The notes under the pieces: generated by a model | What the model saw: only the letters and a program-made list of their open reading frames with translations | Databases searched by the model: none | Told to the model about the DNA's origin: nothing | Made by a program: the position numbers and the translations under genes | Shown: one piece after another, positions 57,448-64,000 of the stretch | How positions within the stretch are numbered: the first letter of the stretch is position 1 | Layout: the number at the start of each line of letters is the position of its first letter | Assembly: GCA_030649945.1 (NCBI GenBank) | Contig: JAUSFE010000040.1 | Coordinates: forward strand, 90,266 to 154,265 | DNA from: Dehalococcoidia bacterium | Lineage (GTDB): Bacteria; Chloroflexota; Dehalococcoidia; SM23-28-2; RBG-16-64-32 | Direction: 5' to 3' | DNA length: 64,000 nucleotides

Positions 57448-58113
57448 CTACTCCGACGCCTCTTCCGCGGGCGCTGCGCCCTCCGCGGCCGCGGCTTCCT
57501 CGGCAGCCGCCTCTTCCGCCGCCGCAGCCTCCTCTTCCGCCACGCGCTCGACGGCCGGGGGCGCCACCTTCGCCACCACCTGCTCGGGGTCGGTGAGGAC
57601 TACCACGCCCTCAGGTACGCGCAGGTCCGATACGTGCAGCGAGGCGTCGATCTCCTCTAGCTCCGAGACGTCTACTTCGATGGCGGAGGGCACGTCCGCG
57701 GGCAGCGCCTCCACAGTCACGTGGTCCAGGCCGTGCATAAGGATGCCGCCGTAGCGGTCCACGGCCGGCGCCAGCCCCACGAGGCGGATAGTCACCTCCA
57801 TCTTCACCTTCTCTCTGAGGGAGATCTGCAGGAAGTCCACGTGCAGGATGGCATCGCTTACCGGGTTGCGCTGCACGTCCTTGACGAATGTTGGCCGCTC
57901 GTCCCCGTCCAGGTGCAGGTACACCAGCTCGTTCCGCCCGGCCTCCTTCAGCACCTGCCGCAGGTCGTCCGTCGGCATTTGCACGGCGAGCGATTCCACG
58001 TGGTGTCCGTAGATGTTTGCCGGGGTCAGGCCCTCACGGCGCAGCCGCTTCACCTTCTTGCCCAGCACCTCGCGGCGCCGGACCTGTAGCTCCGTTTTCG
58101 TAGCCTGGGCCAT
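57448..58113 (-). CDS. rplY: 50S ribosomal protein L25/Ctc (long form)
   Basis: 221 residues with the L25 N-terminal 5S-rRNA-binding domain (VRRREVLGKKVKRLRREGLT, PANIYGHHVESLAVQM) and the TL5/Ctc C-terminal beta domain (VTIRLVGLAPAVDRYGGILM, GLDHVTVEALPADVPSAIEV). An Ala/Glu-rich tail (EEEAAAAEEAAAEEAAAAEG) ends the protein. GGAGGAGAT lies before the ATG. It is convergent with fmt, 11 bp away, and transcribed alone. Confidence 0.95.
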   Translation of the reverse strand: MAQATKTELQVRRREVLGKKVKRLRREGLTPANIYGHHVESLAVQMPTDDLRQVLKEAGRNELVYLHLDGDERPTFVKDVQRNPVSDAILHVDFLQISLREKVKMEVTIRLVGLAPAVDRYGGILMHGLDHVTVEALPADVPSAIEVDVSELEEIDASLHVSDLRVPEGVVVLTDPEQVVAKVAPPAVERVAEEEAAAAEEAAAEEAAAAEGAAPAEEASE

Positions 58114-58268
58114 GTGCGATCTCCTCCAGAAGTACGCAGTCCAGATTAGCCCACCCCCGTCCCAGGGTCAAACGCACGCGGGCGGAGCGGCGAGCATCCG
58201 CATCTCTAACGAGCGGAGCGGGTGCGGCCGGCGTCACTTGACAGGCGGCGGACGCCCGGGCAACATCG

Positions 58269-58290
58269 TAAGTGCGCACGCACGCACTTA
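58269..58290. promoter_or_regulatory. 22-bp inverted repeat, probable TetR operator
   Basis: TAAGTGCG and CGCACTTA flank CACGCA, 23 bp before the TetR-type gene start. The size and position fit an autoregulatory operator. The gap 58114-58312 otherwise holds only rplY's upstream region. Confidence 0.6.
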
Positions 58291-58312
58291 ACGGGCCGGG
58301 AGGATCGTCTTG

Positions 58313-58954
58313 ATGCTGACAGCCGAACGCTCAACCCCCGAGCGTGGCAAACACGACAAGGAGTGCCGCCAGCGCGCCCTCCTGGACGCCGCTAACACCG
58401 TCTTCGCCGAGCGCGGCTACGATGCCGCGACGACCCGGGAGATCGCCTCGCGCGCCGGCTGCGCCGAGGGCCTCATCCACCGCTACTTCTCCGGCAAGCA
58501 CGGCCTCCTCCTCGCCATCCTGGAGAGCAAGGGCTCCCAGATCCGCGATGACCTGCCGTCCGTCCTCCCCGATCGCGATTCGGTGCGCGAGGAGCTCGAA
58601 CAGCTGCTGCTCTGGTACTGGGAAGCCTTCTGGCAGCGCCGCGACTACATGCGGGTCTCCATCTCGCGCGCCATGATCGACCCGGAGGTGGGCCATGCCA
58701 TCGCCCACAGGATCAACGACGCGCACGTGGAGTTGATCACCGGAAAGCTGAGGCGCCACCAGGCGGCCGGGCGCATCCGGCAGGACGCCGGCCTCCAGGC
58801 CGTGGCCTACTCCATCTCCGCCCTCGGGTTCGCCATCGGCTTCGTGTTCCAGTCCTGCTTCGGCGAGAGCCGCGAGAAGGCGCGCCACATCCTGCTCACC
58901 GCCGCCGATACCATCACCCGCGGCCTCGTCCCGGCGCCGGAGCCGCCCCCGTGA
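58313..58954 (+). CDS. TetR/AcrR-family transcriptional regulator
   Basis: 213 residues. The N-terminal HTH is RQRALLDAANTVFAERGYDA, ATTREIASRAGCAEGLIHRY then FSGKHGLLLAIL. The C-terminal ligand domain (LLWYWEAFWQRRDYMRVSIS onward) is divergent as usual. ATG 58313 with GGGAGGATCGTC before it; TTG one codon earlier is the alternative. It probably represses itself through the 58269 palindrome, and perhaps the oxidoreductase and MFS genes that follow on the same strand. Confidence 0.92.
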   Translation: MLTAERSTPERGKHDKECRQRALLDAANTVFAERGYDAATTREIASRAGCAEGLIHRYFSGKHGLLLAILESKGSQIRDDLPSVLPDRDSVREELEQLLLWYWEAFWQRRDYMRVSISRAMIDPEVGHAIAHRINDAHVELITGKLRRHQAAGRIRQDAGLQAVAYSISALGFAIGFVFQSCFGESREKARHILLTAADTITRGLVPAPEPPP

Positions 58955-59002
58955 CCTCTACCGATTGTCCACTTTCTACTGTCCCTTAGTGAGGAGGCGC
59001 CT

Positions 59003-59887
59003 GTGAAGATCGGCCTGCAGATCCCGTATTTCACCTGGCCCGGCGGACCGCCGGAGCTTGGTCCCAGACTCGCCCGCACCGTCCGCGCCGCCGAGGACGG
59101 CGGTTTCGACTCCATCTGGGTCATGGACCACTTTTTCCAGATCCCGATGGTCGGCGCCGCCGAGCTGGACATGCTGGAGGCGTACACAACGCTCGGCTTC
59201 ATCGCCGCCCACACGTCTCGTGTCACTCTCGGCGCCATGGTCACGGGCGTCACGTACCGCCATCCGGGCATCCTCATCAAGCAGGCGACGACGCTCGATG
59301 TGCTCTCCGGCGGCCGCGCCTGGCTGGGCATCGGCGCCGCCTGGTACGAGCGCGAACACGATGGTCTGGGCGTCCGCTTCCCGCCCCTGAAGGAGCGCTT
59401 CGAACGGCTGGAGGAGGCCCTGCAGATCGCCCATCAGATGTGGGACCGGGACAACAACGGCGCCTTCCAGGGCCGGCACTACCAGCTGGGCGAGACTCTA
59501 AACTCGCCGCAGGCCATCTCCAGGCCCCGCCCCCGCATCCTCATCGGCGGCAGCGGCGAGAAGAAGACGCTGCGGCTGGTGGCCAAGTACGCCGATGCCT
59601 GCAACATCTTCGGCCAGATCGGGCCCGAGGGCGTCAAGCGCAAGCTGGACATCCTGCGCGCCCATTGCGAGCGCGAGGGACGCCGCTATGAGAGCATTGA
59701 GAAGACGATCCTTTTCATCTTCAACCCGGGCCCCAACGGCGAAAACGCGGGACAGCTCCTAGACCAGCTCGGCTCCTTCGCTGAGGCCGGTGTCCAGACG
59801 GTGATCGGCGCCCTCATGGGCGTCGAGAGCGGCAGCCCCATCGAGGCCATGGCGCGAGACGTCATCCCGCAGGCCGCGAGGCTGTAG
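59003..59887 (+). CDS. LLM-class F420-dependent oxidoreductase (294 aa)
   Basis: Third luciferase-like oxidoreductase of the window. MKIGLQIPYFTWPGGPPELG, GGFDSIWVMDHFFQIPMVGA, TLGAMVTGVTYRHPGILIKQ, LSGGRAWLGIGAAWYEREHD and PRILIGGSGEKKTLRLVAKY are typical of the TIGR03560-like F420 group. GTG start 59003, with GAGGAGGCGCCT directly upstream. It lies between a TetR regulator and an MFS pump, which suggests a detoxification or secondary-metabolite locus. Confidence 0.9.
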   Translation: MKIGLQIPYFTWPGGPPELGPRLARTVRAAEDGGFDSIWVMDHFFQIPMVGAAELDMLEAYTTLGFIAAHTSRVTLGAMVTGVTYRHPGILIKQATTLDVLSGGRAWLGIGAAWYEREHDGLGVRFPPLKERFERLEEALQIAHQMWDRDNNGAFQGRHYQLGETLNSPQAISRPRPRILIGGSGEKKTLRLVAKYADACNIFGQIGPEGVKRKLDILRAHCEREGRRYESIEKTILFIFNPGPNGENAGQLLDQLGSFAEAGVQTVIGALMGVESGSPIEAMARDVIPQAARL

Positions 59888-59913
59888 GCGGCGGTGCGGC
59901 GGGAAAAGACCGG

Positions 59914-61395
59914 GTGAACAGAGAGCGGACCATGCTAGGCAGGCTCGAATACAAGTGGATCGTCGGCATCGTCTTCGTGTTCGGCCTTTTCATGGACCTC
60001 CTGGACATGACGATCGTCAACGTCGCCCTGCCGGTACTGGGGCGCGACCTTGACGTAGACCCCAGACAGGGCGCGACCACCATCCAGTGGGTCGTCACCG
60101 GCTACCTGCTCAGCCTGGCCGTCTTCATCCCCGTCAGCGGCTGGCTGGGCGACCGCTTCGGCACCAAACGCATCTTCATGACCGCCCTCTTCCTCTTCAC
60201 AAGCGCTTCGCTCCTGTGCGGCCTCGCCTGGAACATCGAGTCCCTCATCGCCTTCCGCGTGCTCCAGGGCGTCGGCGGCGGAATGCTCACGCCCGTCGGC
60301 ACTGCCATGCTCTTCCGGGCCTTCCCCCCGGAGGAGCGGGCCAAGGGCGCCGCCGTGCTGATGATCCCGATGGTCGTCGCGCCGGCCAGCGGGCCGATCA
60401 TCGGCGGCTACCTGGTGGACTACCAGGACTGGCGCTGGATCTTCTTCATCAACATCCCGGTCGGCGTCCTTGGCCTTCTCTTCGCCGGCGCGTTCCTGCG
60501 TGAGGAGAGGCAGCCGCACCCCGGCCGCCTGGACATCCCGGGCTTCGTGCTCGCCGCCGGCGGGCTGGCGTCTCTCATGTACGCCCTGGCGCAGGCCGGG
60601 ACCAGCGGCTTCGACGACCGCGAGGTCATCGCCTTCGGCCTGGCCGGTCTCGCCGCCCTCGCCGCTTTCACAGCTGTGGAGCTGCGCGCGGCCGAGCCGA
60701 TGATCGATATACGACTCTTCCGCAACAGGCTCTTCAGCGCGGCCAACACCGTGCAGCTGGTGGGCCAGGGCGGCCTGATGGGCGCGCTCTTCCTGTTGCC
60801 CCTGTTGCTGCAGGCGGAGATGGGTTTCAGCGCCTTCAAGTCCGGCCTTGCCACCTTCCCCCAGGCCCTGGGCGTCATCACCATGGTGCAGATCGCCAGC
60901 CGTCTCTACGGGCGCATCGGCCCGCGCCGCATCATGATGGCCGGCATGTTCGGCGGCACGCTCACCACGCTCGCCTTCCTGCTCGTGGACCTGGAGACCA
61001 GCGCCTGGACCATTCGCGGCATCATGTTCGCCCGCGGCCTCTCGTTCGCGCTCGTTCTCATATCGTTACAGACGGCGACGTTCGCCACCATCGAGGCCAA
61101 GGACATGGGGCGTGCCAGCGCCATCTTTAGCGCCGGGCGTCAGGTCGCGGCCAGCTTCGGCGTCGCCCTCCTGGCCACCGTCCTCACCACCCGCCTCGCG
61201 GACCACGACGCCGTTCTCGGCAACCCCGCCACGCGCAGCAGCGCGCTCACCGCGTTCCACGAGGCGTTCCTCGTCGGGGCCGTCCTCACCGTCTTCGGAA
61301 TACTTGCCGCGCTCCTGATCAGCGATAAGGAAGCGGCGCCCTCCATGCGGCGCGCCCCCGCCGGACCCGCGGAAGAGGCCGTCCCGGTCCACTAG
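59914..61395 (+). CDS. MFS multidrug transporter, DHA2 (EmrB/QacA) type
   Basis: 493 residues and 14 predicted membrane helices. FMDLLDMTIVNVALPVLGRD is the DHA2 signature in helix 1 with the acidic residue; SGWLGDRFGTKRIF is motif A; RVLQGVGGGMLTPVGTAMLF is motif B; VAPASGPIIGGYLVDYQDWR is motif C (antiporter). Probably a proton-driven efflux pump controlled with the TetR gene upstream. GTG 59914 or ATG 59932; no strong ribosome site decides. Confidence 0.93.
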   Translation: MNRERTMLGRLEYKWIVGIVFVFGLFMDLLDMTIVNVALPVLGRDLDVDPRQGATTIQWVVTGYLLSLAVFIPVSGWLGDRFGTKRIFMTALFLFTSASLLCGLAWNIESLIAFRVLQGVGGGMLTPVGTAMLFRAFPPEERAKGAAVLMIPMVVAPASGPIIGGYLVDYQDWRWIFFINIPVGVLGLLFAGAFLREERQPHPGRLDIPGFVLAAGGLASLMYALAQAGTSGFDDREVIAFGLAGLAALAAFTAVELRAAEPMIDIRLFRNRLFSAANTVQLVGQGGLMGALFLLPLLLQAEMGFSAFKSGLATFPQALGVITMVQIASRLYGRIGPRRIMMAGMFGGTLTTLAFLLVDLETSAWTIRGIMFARGLSFALVLISLQTATFATIEAKDMGRASAIFSAGRQVAASFGVALLATVLTTRLADHDAVLGNPATRSSALTAFHEAFLVGAVLTVFGILAALLISDKEAAPSMRRAPAGPAEEAVPVH

Positions 61396-61421
61396 AAAAA
61401 CGCCCGGCGGAGAAGGCGAAG

Positions 61422-61455
61422 CGGGGGGCGCAGAGACGCACGGAGCGCCCCGTTT
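61422..61455. terminator. hairpin between convergent MFS genes
   Basis: CGGGGGGCGC (61422-61431) pairs with GCGCCCCG (61445-61452), followed by TTTCC. It can stop transcription of the DHA2 gene and perhaps of the facing gene. Confidence 0.5.
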
Positions 61456-61481
61456 CCGCTTTCGGCGCGTGTTCCCACCTG

Positions 61482-62969
61482 CTAACCGCCGGCATCCGCT
61501 CTCTTCTGCGGCGCGGCCGTGGGTTCCTCCCAGAACGACTCCATGACGGCGAGCTGCGAGGGCGGCGGCCCCAGGCGCGCGAAGCGGAAGCTGACGGTCA
61601 CCAACCCGTAGCCCACCGCGAAGAGCACCAGCGGCGAGACCAGCAGCACCTTCTCCGCGCCGAACTGCCCCGCCGCGGCGCCCAGCGCCACGAGCGGCAC
61701 GATAGACGCGCCGTTGCGCAGCGAGCTCTGCATGGCGAAGGTCCGCCCCTGATAGGGGATGGGCACGCGCCGGTTGATGTACGTCTGCACTGAGGTGGCC
61801 GTCAGCGAGACGCCGAACGCCAGGGGCAGCGCCAGGAACCCGGCCGTGCGCATGGCGCGGTTCATGTGGATGCCCACCAGTTCCGCCGCGTGCACAGGGT
61901 TGACTGTGTCGATTGCCCTCCCCACTTCGTCCACGACGCCCAGCAGGAAGAGGCTCGCCGTCGCCAGAAAGAGGCCGGCCAGCGCTGCGATGCGCTCGCC
62001 CCGCAGCCCCATCAGGAACGGCGCCGCCACGAGCGCCAGCACCACCCCAGCCGCCGAGGGCGCGAAGACGTACGCCGTGTTCGTAGCGTCGCTGTCCAAT
62101 ACCGATTGCACGTAGTGCGGCGCCAGCGTCTGCAGCACGACGTTTACCGACCCGGCCAGCACCGACATCACGATCATCGTCCCCACCGCTGGGTGCCGCA
62201 CGAGCCAGCGCACCGCCGCCTGGAAGCGGGCCCTCGGCACCGGTATACGGCGCCGCCATGCCTTGTCACCCACCGGCAGGTCGAACACGCGGCTCGCGGC
62301 CAGCAGCAGCAGCGCTCCCGCCAGGTAGACCGCCGGCGTCACGCCGAACGCCTTCACCAGCACGGGCGCGAAGAGCGCCGTCCCGAAGCCCGCGCCCGCT
62401 GCCGCCGCCAGGTTGATCATGGAGGCGGCGCTCGCCAGCTCCGCCTCCGTCGCCACCAGCGGCAGCACGGAAGACTCCGTAGGGGCGGACACCTGGCCCA
62501 GGGCGTTGACGGCGAAGATCAGCGCCAGCACGACGATGAGGTCAGTACCCAGCAGTCCCGGCAGTGCGAAGCACAGCGCCGCCATCCCGGTATACGCCCC
62601 GGCCAGCGCCACCCGATTCGGCAGCGCGTCCGCCACCGCCCCCCCATACAGGCCCAGCAACGCAGGCGAGGCGAGCGCGGCCACACCCACAAGCGCCACC
62701 TCCAGCGCAGACCCCCCTCCCCGGGCAGTGGCCACCAACGCCCCGAACGCCAGCGTCTGCTGCCCGGCCTCCGAGAGGAAGCGCGAGAGCAGCAGGTGCT
62801 GGAACTGCAGGTTCCGCGCGATGGCCGGCTCCGGCAGGAAGAACCAGAGCACCCGGAACAGCTGCCCCTGCGCATTGTCCAGCGCCCGGTCCGCGCCCAC
62901 CTGGGCGCGTCCCACAACCGCGAACGGCAGCCACCAGTGCCGGGCCCTGTGGCGCCGTTTCGCGTTCAT
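61482..62969 (-). CDS. MFS transporter (MFS_3/enterobactin-exporter-like)
   Basis: 495 residues. A basic cytoplasmic leader (MNAKRRHRARHWW) and a short N-terminal soluble stretch precede about 12 helices. FGALVATARGGGSALEVALV, LLGLYGGAVADALPNRVALA and RTAGFLALPLAFGVSLTATS fit the MFS_3-type exporters related to EntS. Start at ATG 62969; an upstream open frame of 100 codons lies in repeat-like sequence and is not coding. No partner gene suggests the substrate. Confidence 0.85.
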   Translation of the reverse strand: MNAKRRHRARHWWLPFAVVGRAQVGADRALDNAQGQLFRVLWFFLPEPAIARNLQFQHLLLSRFLSEAGQQTLAFGALVATARGGGSALEVALVGVAALASPALLGLYGGAVADALPNRVALAGAYTGMAALCFALPGLLGTDLIVVLALIFAVNALGQVSAPTESSVLPLVATEAELASAASMINLAAAAGAGFGTALFAPVLVKAFGVTPAVYLAGALLLLAASRVFDLPVGDKAWRRRIPVPRARFQAAVRWLVRHPAVGTMIVMSVLAGSVNVVLQTLAPHYVQSVLDSDATNTAYVFAPSAAGVVLALVAAPFLMGLRGERIAALAGLFLATASLFLLGVVDEVGRAIDTVNPVHAAELVGIHMNRAMRTAGFLALPLAFGVSLTATSVQTYINRRVPIPYQGRTFAMQSSLRNGASIVPLVALGAAAGQFGAEKVLLVSPLVLFAVGYGLVTVSFRFARLGPPPSQLAVMESFWEEPTAAPQKRADAGG

Positions 62970-63003
62970 GCCGCGAGTATATCCGCGCGCCGGGCGATGG
63001 CGT

Positions 63004-63181
63004 AGGGGCGCAGCATGCCGCGCCAACCTGGTGTACCGTCTTCGAAATACCTCGACTGTATCCGGTGGTACGTTGAGCCTGCCTGCGGTAGGCAGGCGCG
63101 GCGCCATCCCGTCTGTTGTCATCCTGAGCGAGACGACATCTGCCACGTGGCTCTGCGCAGCTTCGCGAAGGATCTGGGGTG
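63004..63181. repeat. cluster of interspersed repeats in a 390-bp gap
   Basis: The gap 62970-63359 has no gene. It holds GTAGGGGCGCAGCATGC-like sequence near 63004, a perfect stem GCCTGCCT-GCGGT-AGGCAGGC (63077-63097), and GTCATCCTGAGCG (63118-63130) with GCGAAGGATCTGGGGTG (63165-63181). The last two resemble an interspersed repeat I know from Chloroflexota genomes; the first also occurs at 4749. Confidence 0.55.
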
Positions 63182-63359
63182 GGGCAGACCTGCGAGCGAG
63201 GGACGATGGTGCACCCGAACCCCTCGTGTGCCGTCTCCCAGCGCCAGGATGCGCTGTCGTAAGGCTGCGCACCCGTACAGAACCCCTCCGCTACGCTTGA
63301 CCGTCGCCAACCGCTATGCTCAGATGAGCCCGTACACACCGAAGCCCAGGAGGTCGCCC

Positions 63360-64000
63360 ATGAAAGCCGCTGCCAAGCCCGTTAACGGCAAGGTCGAAAT
63401 CGTGGACATACCGGTCCCGACGCCCGGCCCCGACGACATCGTGATCAAGATGACGATGGCCACCGTCTGCGGCACCGACATGCACTTTGTGGACGAGTAC
63501 CCGAACGAACTGCTCAGCGCCACCTTCCCCGGCCCGCACGCCACACCGCAGGGCCTGCTGATGGGCCACGAAGCCATCGGCATCGTGCACCAGGCGGGGG
63601 CCAACGTGACCAGCGTCAAGCCCGGGGACCGCGTCATCGCCGGTTGTATGATCGGCTGCGGCAAATGCCACGAATGCATGGCCGTGGACTTCAGCACGTG
63701 CACGGGCGGCGGCCGCGTCCTCTTCGGCTGCCAGGCGGAGTACTACCTGGTCCCGTTCGCGGACGGCAACGTGGCGAAGGTCCCGGACAGCGTCAGCGAC
63801 GAGCACGCCGTCCTCGCCACGGACATCATGTCCACCGGCTTCGGCGCCATCGAGCGTGCGGGCGCCGGCTTCGGCGGCAGCGTGGCCGTCTTCGCGCAGG
63901 GGCCGGTGGGCCTCTGCGCCACCGCCGGGGCGCGGGCCCGCGGCTGCGGCCTGATCGTCGCCGTTGACACCGTGCCGGAGCGGCTGGAGATGTCCAAGAA
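63360..64000 (+). CDS. zinc-dependent alcohol dehydrogenase, 3' end cut by window
   Basis: First 213 residues. MKAAAKPVNGKVEIVDIPVP, TVCGTDMHFVDEYPN and GLLMGHEAIGIVHQ carry the catalytic zinc ligands; GCGKCHECMAVDFSTC is the structural-zinc loop with the usual four cysteines partly spread; GGSVAVFAQGPVGLCATAGA is the Rossmann loop; VAVDTVPERLEM follows. It resembles the NADP-dependent secondary alcohol dehydrogenases of thermophiles. AGGAGGTCGCCC precedes the ATG. The frame is open to the window end. Confidence 0.9.
   Translation, partial: MKAAAKPVNGKVEIVDIPVPTPGPDDIVIKMTMATVCGTDMHFVDEYPNELLSATFPGPHATPQGLLMGHEAIGIVHQAGANVTSVKPGDRVIAGCMIGCGKCHECMAVDFSTCTGGGRVLFGCQAEYYLVPFADGNVAKVPDSVSDEHAVLATDIMSTGFGAIERAGAGFGGSVAVFAQGPVGLCATAGARARGCGLIVAVDTVPERLEMSK

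Noticed and set aside
61866-63005. Long plus-strand frame opposite the MFS_3 gene
   Set aside because: Arg/Gln/His-rich antisense translation with no domain, opposite a membrane protein with clear helices.
1-64000. CRISPR array or cas genes
   Set aside because: I saw no regularly spaced direct repeats of the right length and no Cas-type proteins on either strand.
1-64000. rRNA genes or replication origin
   Set aside because: No conserved 16S/23S/5S segments, no DnaA gene and no cluster of DnaA boxes were seen.

Overview
The window reads as GC-rich bacterial chromosome, most likely Chloroflexota (Dehalococcoidia-like). The reasons are three F420-type luciferase-like oxidoreductases, a single-membrane style secretome (lipoproteins, an LPxTG-like anchor), a heliorhodopsin, and interspersed repeats that resemble ones I know from that phylum. 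The phylum is an inference; no rRNA is present.

Layout. 1-10.2 kb is core: an alcohol dehydrogenase fragment and alpha-glucan phosphorylase, two luciferase-like oxidoreductases, two enoyl-CoA hydratases, a lipoprotein, tRNA-Leu(GAG) and tRNA-Cys, a hydrolase-adenylate cyclase fusion, an O-methyltransferase and tRNA-Leu(UAA). 10,226-48,562 is an integrated element: the 3' 59 bp of tRNA-Leu(UAA) is repeated perfectly at both ends, with a tyrosine recombinase just inside each end. 48.6-64 kb is core again: a dockerin-bearing subtilase, gatB, yvcK, secG, a peptide-binding protein, fmt, rplY, a TetR regulator with an oxidoreductase and an MFS pump, a second MFS protein and an alcohol dehydrogenase fragment.

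The element is a mosaic. From left to right: integrase and excisionase-like genes; a DUF433/DUF5615 toxin-antitoxin pair; a phage-like stretch (P27 small terminase, ParB-methyltransferase, RAMA-domain protein) with no capsid or large terminase; a surface-signalling module (secreted M23 peptidase, FHA-winged-helix regulator, PP2C phosphatase, NHL-repeat Ser/Thr kinase, LPxTG-like cohesin-like protein); decayed transposase; small metabolic genes; a heliorhodopsin translationally overlapped with an SDR/DUF2867 gene; and a defence cassette. The cassette has a 5-methylcytosine methyltransferase and a MIG-like T/G mismatch glycosylase facing a four-gene operon (MORC-like ATPase, Z1 helicase, PD-(D/E)XK protein, AIPR). 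A frameshifted SIR2 gene follows, then the second integrase.

Two regulatory patterns stand out and neither is explained by the genes alone. A palindrome CACTA-N8-TAGTG occurs at least four times exactly and twice with one mismatch, only inside the element. An 11-bp-period direct repeat beginning ATAAG sits about 70 bp upstream of both the M23 gene and the PP2C-kinase operon, in the same orientation, and is a candidate site for the FHA-winged-helix protein.
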